A program made the translations under genes and the position numbers. A DNA stretch of 64,000 bases, taken from Rhynochetos jubatus (lineage: Eukaryota > Chordata > Aves > Eurypygiformes > Rhynochetidae). This document shows positions 49,271 to 61,400 of this stretch, in pieces (position 1 is the first letter of the stretch; every line of letters begins with the position of its first letter). The notes under the pieces were generated by a model. That model made no database searches, had not been told where the DNA came from, and saw only the letters and a program-made list of their open reading frames with translations. Location: NCBI GenBank assembly GCA_027574665.1, contig CM050656.1:9127501-9191500 (forward strand), read 5' to 3'.

Positions 49271-52200
49271 TTGCCGACCGCCGTTTCCGGCCACGCCCCC
49301 CCCGCGTTCTGGCTAGGAAAGCTGGGGAGGGAGCCATGTCGGTGCAGTGTCGTGCTCCTCTTGGCAGGCCTTTGCAATGCCAATTATCCCTGGAGCTGTG
49401 GGCTTTCTGGTTCTCCAGACCCTAACCCTAACCCTAACCCTAGAAGTTGCCGACCGCGGTTTCCGGCCACGCCCCCCCCGCGTTCTGGCTAGGAAAGCTG
49501 GGGAGGGAGCCATGTCGGTGCAGTGTCGTGCTCCTCTTGGCAGGCCTTTGCAATGCCAATTATCCCTGGAGCTGTGGGCTTTCTGGTTCTCCAGACCCTA
49601 ACCCTAACCCTAACCCTAGAAGTTGCCGACCGCGGTTTCCGGCCACGCCCCCCCCCGCGTTCTGGCTAGGAAAGCTGGGGAGGGAGCCATGTCGGTGCAG
49701 TGTCGTACTCCTCTTGGCAGGCCTTTGCAATGCCAATTATCCCTGGAGCTGTGGGCTTTCTGGTTCTCCAGACCCTAACCCTAACCCTAACCCTAGGGGT
49801 TGCCGACCGCGGTTTCCGGCCACGCCCCCCGTGGGTTCTGTCTAGGAAAGCTGGGGATGGAGCCATGTCGGTGCAGTGTCGTGCTCCTCTTGGCAGGCCT
49901 TTGCCATCCCAATTATCCCTGGAGCTGTGGGCTTTCTGGTTCTCCAGACCCTAACCCTAACCCTAACCCTAGAAGTTGCCGACCGCGGTTTCCGGCCACG
50001 CCCCCCCCGCGTTCTGGCTAGGAAAGCTGGGGAGGGAGCCATGTCGGTGCAGTGTCGTGTTCCTCTTGGCAGGCCTTTGCAATGCCAATTATCCCTGGAG
50101 CTGTGGGCTTTCTGGTTCTCCAGACCCTAACCCTAACCCTAACCCTAGAAGTTGCCGACCGCGCTTTCCGGCCACGCCCCCGCCGGGTCCTGGCTAGGAA
50201 AGCTGGGGAGAGAGCCATGTCGGTGCAGTGTCGTGCTCCTCTTGGCAGGCCTTTGCAATGCCAATTATCCCTGGAGCTGTGGGCTTTCTGGTTCTCCAGA
50301 CCCTAACCCTAACCCTAACCCTAGAAGTTGCCGACCGCCGTTTCCGGCGACGCCCCCCAAGCGTTCTGGCTAGGAAAGCTGGGGAGGGAGCCATGTCGGT
50401 GCAGTGTCGTGCTCCTCTTGGCAGGCCTTTGCAATGCCAATTATCCCTGGAGCTGTGGGCTTTCTGGTTCTCCAGACCCTAACCCTAACCCTAACCCTAG
50501 AAGTTGCCGACCGCAGTTTCCGGCCACGCCCCCCCCGCGTTCTGGCTAGGAAAGCTGGGGAGGGAGCCATGTCGGTGCAGTGTCGTGCTCCTCTTGGCAG
50601 GCCTTTGCAATGCCAATTATCCCTGGAGCTGTGGGCTTTCTGGTTCTCCAGACGCTAACCCTAACCCTAACCCTAGAAGTTGCCGACCGCGGTTTCCGGC
50701 CACGCCCCCCCCGCGTTCTGGCTAGGAAAGCTGGGGAGGGAGCCATGTCGGTGCAGTGTCGTGCTCCTCTTGGCAGGCCTTTGCAATGCCAATTATCCCT
50801 GGAGCTGTGGGCTTTCTGGTTCTCCAGACCCTAACCCTAACCCTAACCCTAGAAGTTGCCGACCGCGCTTTCCGGCCACGCCCCCCCCGCGTTCTGGCTA
50901 GGAAAGCTGGGGAGGGAGCCATGTCGGTGCAGTGTCGTGCTCCTCTTGGCAGGCCTTTGCAATGCCAATTATCCCTGGAGCTGTGGGCTTTCTGGTTCTC
51001 CAGACCCTAACCCTAACCCTAACCCTAGAAGTTGCCGACCGCGGTTTCCGGCCACGCCCCCCCCGCGTTCTGGCTAGGAAAGCTGGGGAGGGAGCCATGT
51101 CGGTGCAGTGTCGTGCTCCTCTTGGCAGGCCTTTGCAATGCCAATTATCCCTGGAGCTGTGGGCTTTCTGGTTCTCCAGACCCTAACCCTAACCCTAACC
51201 CTAGAAGTTGCCGACCGCGCTTTCCGGCCACGCCCCCGCCGGGTCCTGGCTAGGAAAGCTGGGGAGAGAGCCATGTCGGTGCAGTGTCGTGCTCCTCTTG
51301 GCAGGCCTTTGCAATGCCAATTATCCCTGGAGCTGTGGGCTTTCTGGTTCTCCAGACCCTAACCCTAACCCTAACCCTAGAAGTTGCCGACCGCGGTTTC
51401 CGGCCACGCCCCCCAAGCGTTCTGGCTAGGAAAGCTGGGGAGGGAGCCATGTCGGTGCAGTGTCGTGCTCCTCTTGGCAGGCCTTTGCAATGCCAATTAT
51501 CCCTGGAGCTGTGGGCTTTCTGGTTCTCCAGACCCTAACCCTAACCCTAACCCTAGAAGTTGCCGACCGCAGTTTCCGGCCACGCCCCCCGTGGGTTCTG
51601 GCTAGGAAAGCTGGGGAGGGAGCCATGTCGGTGCAGTGTCGTGCTCCTCTTGGCAGGCCTTTGCAATGCCAATTATCCCTGGAGCTGTGGGCTTTCTGGT
51701 TCTCCAGACCCTAACCCTAACCCTAACCCTAGAAGTTGCCGACGGCGGTTTCCGGCCACGCCCCCCCCGCGTTCTGGCTAGGAAAGCTGGGGAGGGAGCC
51801 ATGTCGGTGCAGTGTCGTGCTCCTCTTGGCAGGCCTTTGCAATGCCAATTATCCCTGGAGCTGTGGGCTTTCTGGTTCTCCAGACGCTAACCCTAACCCT
51901 AACCCTAGAAGTTGCCGACCGCGGTTTCCGGCCACGCCCCCCCCGCGTTCTGGCTAGGAAAGCTGGGGAGGGAGCCATGTCGGTGCAGTGTCGTGCTCCT
52001 CTTGGCAGGCCTTTGCAATCCCAATTATCCCTGGAGCTGTGGGCTTTCTGGTTCTCCAGACCCTAACCCTAACCCTAACCCTAGAAGTTGCCGACCGCGC
52101 TTTCCGGCCACGCCCCCCCCCGCGTTCTGGCTAGGAAAGCTGGGGAGGGAGCCATGTCGGTGCAGTGTCGTGCTCCTCTTGGCAGGCCTTTGCAATCCCA

Positions 52201-55200
52201 ATTATCCCTGGAGCTGTGGGCTTTCTGGTTCTCCAGACCCTAACCCTAACCCTAACCCTAGAAGTTGCCGACCGCGGTTTCCGGCCACGCCCCCCCCGCG
52301 TTCTGGCTAGGAAAGCTGGGGAGGGAGCCATGTCGGTGCAGTGTCGTGCTCCTCTTGGCAGGCCTTTGCAATGCCAATTATCCCTGGAGCTGTGGGCTTT
52401 CTGGTTCTCCAGACCCTAACCCTAACCCTAACCCTAGAAGTTGCCGACCGCGCTTTCCGGCCACGCCCCCGCCGGGTCCTGGCTAGGAAAGCTGGGGAGA
52501 GAGCCATGTCGGTGCAGTGTCGTGCTCCTCTTGGCAGGCCTTTGCAATGCCAATTATCCCTGGAGCTGTGGGCTTTCTGGTTCTCCAGACCCTAACCCTA
52601 ACCCTAACCCTAGAAGTTGCCGACCGCGGTTTCCGGCCACGCCCCCCAAGCGTTCTGGCTAGGAAAGCTGGGGAGGGAGCCATGTCGGTGCAGTGTCGTG
52701 CTCCTCTTGGCAGGCCTTTGCAATGCCAATTATCCCTGGAGCTGTGGGCTTTCTGGTTCTCCAGACCCTAACCCTAACCCTAACCCTAGAAGTTGCCGAC
52801 CGCAGTTTCCGGCCACGCCCCCCCCGGGTTCTGGCTAGGAAAGCTGGGGAGGGAGCCATGTCGGTGCAGTGTCGTGCTCCTCTTGGCAGGCCTTTGCAAT
52901 GCCAATTATCCCTGGAGCTGTGGGCTTTCTGGTTCTCCAGACCCTAACCCTAACCCTAACCCTAGAAGTTGCCGACCGCGGTTTCCGGCCACGCCCCCCA
53001 AGCGTTCTGGCTAGGAAAGCTGGGGAGGGAGCCATGTCGGTGCAGTGTCGTGCTCCTCTTGGCAGGCCTTTGCAATGCCAATTATCCCTGGAGCTGTGGG
53101 CTTTCTGGTTCTCCAGACCCTAACCCTAACCCTAACCCTAGAAGTTGCCGACCGCAGTTTCCGGCCACGCCCCCCGTGGGTTCTGGCTAGGAAAGCTGGG
53201 GAGGGAGCCATGTCGGTGCAGTGTCGTGCTCCTCTTGGCAGGCCTTTGCAATGCCAATTATCCCTGGAGCTGTGGGCTTTCTGGTTCTCCAGACCCTAAC
53301 CCTAACCCTAACCCTAGAAGTTGCCGACCGCGGTTTCCGGCCACGCCCCCCCCGCGTTCTGGCTAGGAAAGCTGGGGAGGGAGCCATGTCGGTGCAGTGT
53401 CGTGCTCCTCTTGGCAGGCCTTTGCAATCCCAATTATCCCTGGAGCTGTGGGCTTTCTGGTTCTCCAGACGCTAACCCTAACCCTAACCCTAGAAGTTGC
53501 CGACCGCGGTTTCCGGCCACGCCCCCCCCGCGTTCTGGCTAGGAAAGCTGGGGAGGGAGCCATGTCGGTGCAGTGTCGTGCTCCTCTTGGCAGGCCTTTG
53601 CAATGCCAATTAGCCCTGGAGCTGTGGGCCTTCTGGTTCTCCAGACCCTAACCCTAACCCTAACCCTAGAAGTTGCCGACCGCGGTTTCCGGCCACGCCC
53701 CCCCCGCGTTCTGGCTAGGAAAGCTGGGGAGGGAGCCATGTCGGTGCAGTGTCGTGCTCCTCTTGGCAGGCCTTTGCAATGCCAATTATCCCTGGAGCTG
53801 TGGGCTTTCTGGTTCTCCAGACCCTAACCCTAACCCTAACCCTAGAAGTTGCCGACCGCGGTTTCCGGCCACGCCCCCCCCGCGTTCTGGCTAGGAAAGC
53901 TGGGGAGGGAGCCATGTCGGTGCAGTGTCGTGCTCCTCTTGGCAGGCCTTTGCAATGCCAATTATCCCTGGAGCTGTGGGCTTTCTGGTTCTCCAGACCC
54001 TAACCCTAACCCTAACCCTAGAAGTTGCCGACCGCGCTTTCCGGCCACGCCCCCGCCGGGTCCTGGCTAGGAAAGCTGGGGAGAGAGCCATGTCGGTGCA
54101 GTGTCGTGCTCCTCTTGGCAGGCCTTTGCAATGCCAATTATCCCTGGAGCTGTGGGCTTTCTGGTTCTCCAGACCCTAACCCTAACCCTAACCCTAGAAG
54201 TTGCCGACCGCGGTTTCCGGCCACGCCCCCCAAGCGTTCTGGCTAGGAAAGCTGGGGAGGGAGCCATGTCGGTGCAGTGTCGTGCTCCTCTTGGCAGGCC
54301 TTTGCAATGCCAATTATCCCTGGAGCTGTGGGCTTTCTGGTTCTCCAGACCCTAACCCTAACCCTAACCCTAGAAGTTGCCGACCGCAGTTTCCGGCCAC
54401 GCCCCCCGTGGGTTCTGGCTAGGAAAGCTGGGGAGGGAGCCATGTCGGTGCAGTGTCGTGCTCCTCTTGGCAGGCCTTTGCAATGCCAATTATCCCTGGA
54501 GCTGTGGGCTTTCTGGTTCTCCAGACCCTAACCCTAACCCTAACCCTAGAAGTTGCCGACCGCGGTTTCCGGCCACGCCCCCCCCGCGTTCTGGCTAGGA
54601 AAGCTGGGGAGGGAGCCATGTCGGTGCAGTGTCGTGCTCCTCTTGGCAGGCCTTTGCAATGCCAATTATCCCTGGAGCTGTGGGCTTTCTGGTTCTCCAG
54701 ACCCTAACCCTAACCCTAACCCTAGAAGTTGCCGACCGCGCTTTCCGGCCACGCCCCCCCCGCGTTCTGGCTAGGAAAGCTGGGGAGGGAGCCATGTCGG
54801 TGCAGTGTCGTGCTCCTCTTGGCAGGCCTTTGCAATCCCAATTATCCCTGGAGCTGTGGGCTTTCTGGTTCTCCAGACCCTAACCCTAACCCTAACCCTA
54901 GAAGTTGCCGACCGCGGTTTCCGGCCACGCCCCCCCCGCGTTCTGGCTAGGAAAGCTGGGGAGGGAGCCATGTCGGTGCAGTGTCGTGCTCCTCTTGGCA
55001 GGCCTTTGCAATGCCAATTATCCCTGGAGCTGTGGGCTTTCTGGTTCTCCAGACCCTAACCCTAACCCTAACCCTAGAAGTTGCCGACCGCTGTTTCCGG
55101 CCACGCCCCCCCCGCGTTCTGGCTAGGAAAGCTGGGGAGGGAGCCATGTCGGTGCAGTGTCGTGCTCCTCTTGGCAGGCCTTTGCAATGCCAATTATCCC

Positions 55201-55405
55201 TGGAGCTGTGGGCTTTCTGGTTCTCCAGACCCTAACCCTAACCCTAACCCTAGAAGTTGCCGACCGCGGTTTCCGGCCACGCCCCCCCCGCGTTCTGGCT
55301 AGGAAAGCTGGGGAGGGAGCCATGTCGGTGCAGTGTCGTGCTCCTCTTGGCAGGCCTTTGCAATGCCAATTATCCCTGGAGCTGTGGGCTTTCTGGTTCT
55401 CCAGA

Positions 55406-55423
55406 CCCTAACCCTAACCCTAG
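55406..55423 (-). repeat. Shortened telomere block (three hexamers)
   Basis: Only two CCCTAA plus CCCTAG are present, making the shortest unit seen (170 bp). It explains why the offset between the B1 and B2 copies changes from 31,026 to 31,020 here. With three G3 runs it cannot form a four-tract intramolecular quadruplex alone. Confidence 0.95.
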
Positions 55424-58400
55424 AAGTTGCCGACCGCGCTTTCCGGCCACGCCCCCCCCGCGTTCTGGCTAGGAAAGCTGGGGAGAGAGCCATGTCGGTG
55501 CAGTGTCGTGCTCCTCTTGGCAGGCCTTTGCAATGCCAATTATCCCTGGAGCTGTGGGCTTTCTGGTTCTCCAGACCCTAACCCTAACCCTAACCCTAGA
55601 AGTTGCCGACCGCAGTTTCCGGCCACGCCCCCCCCGCGTTCTGGCTAGGAAAGCTGGGGAGGGAGCCATGTCGGTGCAGTGTCGTGCTCCTCTTGGCAGG
55701 CCTTTGCAATGCCAATTATCCCTGGAGCTGTGGGCTTTCTGGTTCTCCAGACCCTAACCCTAACCCTAACCCTAGAAGTTGCCGACCGCAGTTTCCAGCC
55801 ACGCCCCCCGTGGGTTCTGGCTAGGAAAGCTGGGGAGGGAGCCATGTCGGTGCAGTGTCGTGCTCCTCTTGGCAGGCCTTTGCAATGCCAATTATCCCTG
55901 GAGCTGTGGGCTTTCTGGTTCTCCAGACCCTAACCCTAACCCTAACCCTAGAAGTTGCCGACCGCGGTTTCCGGCCACGCCCCCGCCGGGTTCTGGCTAG
56001 GAAAGCTGGGGAGGGAGCCATGTCGGTGCAGTGTCGTGCTCCTCTTGGCAGGCCTTTGCAATGCCAATTATCCCTGGAGCTGTGGGCTTTCTGGTTCTCC
56101 AGACCCTAACCCTAACCCTAACCCTAGAAGTTGCCGACCGCGGTTTCCGGCCACGCCCCCCCCGCGTTCTGGCTAGGAAAGCTGGGGAGGGAGCCATGTC
56201 GGTGCAGTGTCGTGCTCCTCTTGGCAGGCCTTTGCAATGCCAATTATCCCTGGAGCTGTGGGCTTTCTGGTTCTCCAGACCCTAACCCTAACCCTAACCC
56301 TAGAAGTTGCCGACCGCGGTTTCCGGCCACGCCCCCCCCGCGTTCTGGCTAGGAAAGCTGGGGAGGGAGCCATGTCGGTGCAGTGTCGTGCTCCTCTTGG
56401 CAGGCCTTTGCAATGCCAATTATCCCTGGAGCTGTGGGCTTTCTGGTTCTCCAGACCCTAACCCTAACCCTAACCCTAGAAGTTGCCGACGGCGGTTTCC
56501 GGCCACGCCCCCCCCGCGTTCTGGCTAGGAAAGCTGGGGAGGGAGCCATGTCGGTGCAGTGTCGTGCTCCTCTTGGCAGGCCTTTGCAATGCCAATTATC
56601 CCTGGAGCTGTGGGCTTTCTGGTTCTCCAGACCCTAACCCTAACCCTAACCCTAGAAGTTGCCGACCGCGCTTTCCGGCCACGCCCCCGCCGGGTCCTGG
56701 ATAGGAAAGCTGGGGAGAGAGCCATGTCGGTGCAGTGTCGTGCTCCTCTTGGCAGGCCTTTGCAATGCCAATTATCCCTGGAGCTGTGGGTTTTCTGGTT
56801 CTCCAGACCCTAACCCTAACCCTAACCCTAGAAGTTGCCGACCGCGGTTTCCGGCCACGCCCCCCAAGCGTTCTGGCTAGGAAAGCTGGGGAGGGAGCCA
56901 TGTCGGTGCAGTGTCGTGCTCCTCTTGGCAGGCCTTTGCAATCCCAATTATCCCTGGAGCTGTGGGCTTTCTGGTTCTCCAGACCCTAACCCTAACCCTA
57001 ACCCTAGAAGTTGCCGACCGCGGTTTCCGGCCACGCCCCCGCCGGGTTCTGGCTAGGAAAGCTGGGGAGGGAGCCATGTCGGTGCAGTGTCGTGCTCCTC
57101 TTGGCAGGCCTTTGCAATGCCAATTATCCCTGGAGCTGTGGGCTTTCTGGTTCTCCAGACCCTAACCCTAACCCTAACCCTAGAAGTTGCCGACCGCGGT
57201 TTCCGGCCACGCCCCCCCCGCGTTCTGGCTAGGAAAGCTGGGGAGGGAGCCATGTCGGTGCAGTGTCGTGCTCCTCTTGGCAGGCCTTTGCAATGCCAAT
57301 TATCCCTGGAGCTGTGGGCTTTCTGGTTCTCCAGATCCTAACCCTAACCCTAACCCTAGAAGTTGCCGACCGCGGTTTCCGGCCACGCCCCCGCCGGGTT
57401 CTGGCTAGGAAAGCTGGGGAGGGAGCCATGTCGGTGCAGTGTCGTGCTCCTCTTGGCAGGCCTTTGCAATGCCAATTATCCCTGGAGCTGTGGGCTTTCT
57501 GGTTCTCCAGACCCTAACCCTAACCCTAACCCTAGAAATTGCCGACCGCGGTTTCCGGCCACGCCCCCCCCCGCGTTCTGGCTAGGAAAGCTGGGGAGGG
57601 AGCCATGTCGGTGCAGTGTCGTGCTCCTCTTGGCAGGCCTTTGCAATGCCAATTATCCCTGGAGCTGTGGGCTTTCTGGTTCTCCAGACCCTAACCCTAA
57701 CCCTAACCCTAGAAGTTGCCGACCGCGCTTTCCGGCCACGCCCCCGCCGGGTCCTGGCTAGGAAAGCTGGGGAGAGAGCCATGTCGGTGCAGTGTCGTGC
57801 TCCTCTTGGCAGGCCTTTGCAATGCCAATTATCCCTGGAGCTGTGGGCTTTCTGGTTCTCCAGACCCTAACCCTAACCCTAACCCTAGAAGTTGCCGACC
57901 GCGGTTTCCGGCCACGCCCCCCAAGCGTTCTGGCTAGGAAAGCTGGGGAGGGAGCCATGTCGGTGCAGTGTCGTGCTCCTCTTGGCAGGCCTTTGCAATG
58001 CCAATTATCCCTGGAGCTGTGGGCTTTCTGGTTCTCCAGACCCTAACCCTAACCCTAACCCTAGAAGTTGCCGACCGTGGTTTCCGGCCACGCCCCCCCC
58101 CCGCGTTCTGCCTAGGAAAGCTGGGGAGGGAGCCATGTCGGTGCAGTGTCGTGCTCCTCTTGGCAGGCCTTTGCAATGCCAATTATCCCTGGAGCTGTGG
58201 GCTTTCTGGTTCTCCAGACCCTAACCCTAACCCTAACCCTAGAAGTTGCCGACCGCGGTTTCCGGCCACGCCCCCCCCGCGTTCTGGCTAGGAAAGCTGG
58301 GGAGGGAGCCATGTCGGTGCAGTGTCGTGCTCCTCTTGGCAGGCCTTTGCAATGCCAATTATCCCTGGAGCTGTGGGCTTTCTGGTTCTCCAGACCCTAA

Positions 58401-61400
58401 CCCTAACCCTAACCCTAGAAGTTGCCGACCGCGGTTTCCGGCCACGCCCCCCCCGCGTTCTGGCTAGGAAAGCTGGGGAGGGAGCCATGTCGGTGCAGTG
58501 TCGTGCTCCTCTTGGCAGGCCTTTGCAATCCCAATTATCCCTGGAGCTGTGGGCTTTCTGGTTCTCCAGACCCTAACCCTAACCCTAACCCTAGAAGTTG
58601 CCGACCGCGGTTTCCGGCCACGCCCCCCCCGCGTTCTGGCTAGGAAAGCTGGGGAGGGAGCCATGTCGGTGCAGTGTCGTGCTCCTCTTGGCAGGCCTTT
58701 GCAATGCCAATTATCCCTGGAGCTGTGGGCTTTCTGGTTCTCCAGACCCTAACCCTAACCCTAACCCTAGAAGTTGCCGACCGCGGTTTCCGGCCACGCC
58801 CCCCCCCCGCGTTCTGGCTAGGAAAGCTGGGGAGGGAGCCATGTCGGTGCAGTGTCGTGCTCCTCTTGGCAGGCCTTTGCAATGCCAATTATCCCTGGAG
58901 CTGTGGGCTTTCTGGTTCTCCAGACCCTAACCCTAACCCTAACCCTAGAAGTTGCCGACCGCGCTTTCCGGCCACGCCCCCCCCGCGTTCTGGCTAGGAA
59001 AGCTGGGGAGGGAGCCATGTCGGTGCAGTGTCGTGCTCCTCTTGGCAGGCCTTTGCAATGCCAATTATCCCTGGAGCTGTGGGCTTTCTGGTTCTCCAGA
59101 CCCTAACCCTAACCCTAACCCTAGAAGTTGCCGACCGCGGTTTCCGGCCACGCCCCCGCCGGGTTCTGGCTAGGAAAGCTGGGGAGGGAGCCATGTCGGT
59201 GCAGTGTCGTGCTCCTCTTGGCAGGCCTTTGCAATGCCAATTATCCCTGGAGCTGTGGGCTTTCTGGTTCTCCAGACCCTAACCCTAACCCTAACCCTAG
59301 AAGTTGCCGACCGTGGTTTCCGGCCACGCCCCCCCCCGCGTTCTGCCTAGGAAAGCTGGGGAGGGAGCCATGTCGGTGCAGTGTCGTGCTCCTCTTGGCA
59401 GGCCTTTGCAATGCCAATTATCCCTGGAGCTGTGGGCTTTCTGGTTCTCCAGACCCTAACCCTAACCCTAACCCTAGAAGTTGCCGACGGCGGTTTCCGG
59501 CCACGCCCCCCCCGCGTTCTGGCTAGGAAAGCTGGGGAGGGAGCCATGTCGGTGCAGTGTCGTGCTCCTCTTGGCAGGCCTTTGCAATGCCAATTATCCC
59601 TGGAGCTGTGGGCTTTCTGGTTCTCCAGACCCTAACCCTAACCCTAACCCTAGAAGTTGCCGACCGCGCTTTCCGGCCACCCCCCCGCCGGGTCCTGGCT
59701 AGGAAAGCTGGGGAGAGAGCCATGTCGGTGCAGTGTCGTGCTCCTCTTGGCAGGCCTTTGCAATGCCAATTATCCCTGGAGCTGTGGGCTTTCTGGTTCT
59801 CCAGACCCTAACCCTAACCCTAACCCTAGAAGTTGCCGACCGCGGTTTCCGGCCACGCCCCCCAAGCGTTCTGGCTAGGAAAGCTGGGGAGGGAGCCATG
59901 TCGGTGCAGTGTCGTGCTCCTCTTGGCAGGCCTTTGCAATGCCAATTATCCCTGGAGCTGTGGGCTTTCTGGTTCTCCAGACCCTAACCCTAACCCTAAC
60001 CCTAGAAGTTGCCGACCGCAGTTTCCGGCCACGCCCCCCGTGGGTTCTGGCTAGGAAAGCTGGGGAGGGAGCCATGTCGGTGCAGTGTCGTGCTCCTCTT
60101 GGCAGGCCTTTGCAATGCCAATTATCCCTGGAGCTGTGGGCTTTCTGGTTCTCCAGACCCTAACCCTAACCCTAACCCTAGAAGTTGCCGACCGCGGTTT
60201 CCGGCCACGCCCCCCCCGCGTTCTGGCTAGGAAAGCTGGGGAGGGAGCCATGTCGGTGCAGTGTCGTGCTCCTCTTGGCAGGCCTTTGCAATGCCAATTA
60301 TCCCTGGAGCTGTGGGCTTTCTGGTTCTCCAGACCCTAACCCTAACCCTAACCCTAGAAGTTGCCGACGGCGGTTTCCGGCCACGCCCCCCCCGCGTTCT
60401 GGCTAGGAAAGCTGGGGAGGGAGCCATGTCGGTGCAGTGTCGTGCTCCTCTTGGCAGGCCTTTGCAATCCCAATTATCCCTGGAGCTGTGGGCTTTCTGG
60501 TTCTCCAGACCCTAACCCTAACCCTAACCCTAGAAGTTGCCGACCGCGGTTTCCGGCCACGCCCCCCCCGCGTTCTGGCTAGGAAAGCTGGGGAGGGAGC
60601 CATGTCGGTGCAGTGTCGTGCTCCTCTTGGCAGGCCTTTGCAATGCCAATTATCCCTGGAGCTGTGGGCTTTCTGGTTCTCCAGACCCTAACCCTAACCC
60701 TAACCCTAGAAGTTGCCGACCGCGGTTTCCGGCCACGCCCCCCGTGGGTTCTGGCTAGGAAAGCTGGGGAGGGAGCCATGTCGGTGCAGTGTCGTGCTCC
60801 TCTTGGCAGGCCTTTGCAATGCCAATTATCCCTGGAGCTGTGGGCTTTCTGGTTCTCCAGACCCTAACCCTAACCCTAACCCTAGAAGTTGCCGACCGCG
60901 CTTTCCGGCCACGCCCCCGCCGGGTCCTGGCTAGGAAAGCTGGGGAGAGAGCCATGTCGGTGCAGTGTCGTGCTCCTCTTGGCAGGCCTTTGCAATGCCA
61001 ATTATCCCTGGAGCTGTGGGCTTTCTGGTTCTCCAGACCCTAACCCTAACCCTAACCCTAGAAGTTGCCGACCGCGGTTTCCGGCCACGCCCCCCGTGGG
61101 TTCTGGCTAGGAAAGCTGGGGAGGGAGCCATGTCGGTGCAGTGTCGTGCTCCTCTTGGCAGGCCTTTGCAATGCCAATTATCCCTGGAGCTGTGGGCTTT
61201 CTGGTTCTCCAGACCCTAACCCTAACCCTAACCCTAGAAGTTGCCGACCGCAGTTTCCGGCCACGCCCCCCGTGGGTTCTGGCTAGGAAAGCTGGGGAGG
61301 GAGCCATGTCGGTGCAGTGTCGTGCTCCTCTTGGCAGGCCTTTGCAATGCCAATTATCCCTGGAGCTGTGGGCTTTCTGGTTCTCCAGACCCTAACCCTA

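Larger units (their letters stand above)
38771..49790 (+). repeat. Array zone A2 (second copy of A1)
   Basis: Unit variants repeat those of zone A1 in order. The offset is 38,770 bp at 1-1,000, 38,769 to about 2,440, 38,415 over 3,320-4,200, 38,239 over 4,335-4,900, 36,659 at 6,974-7,650, and 36,306 at 8,031-8,700. Anchors include CGGCCATGCC (479 and 39,249), TTCCGACC with CCCCCTTAG (3,807 and 42,222) and CCCTAAAAG (1,860 and 40,629). The first drop of 1 bp is due to a nine-C unit present only in A1. The larger drops are whole units missing from A2. Confidence 0.85.
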
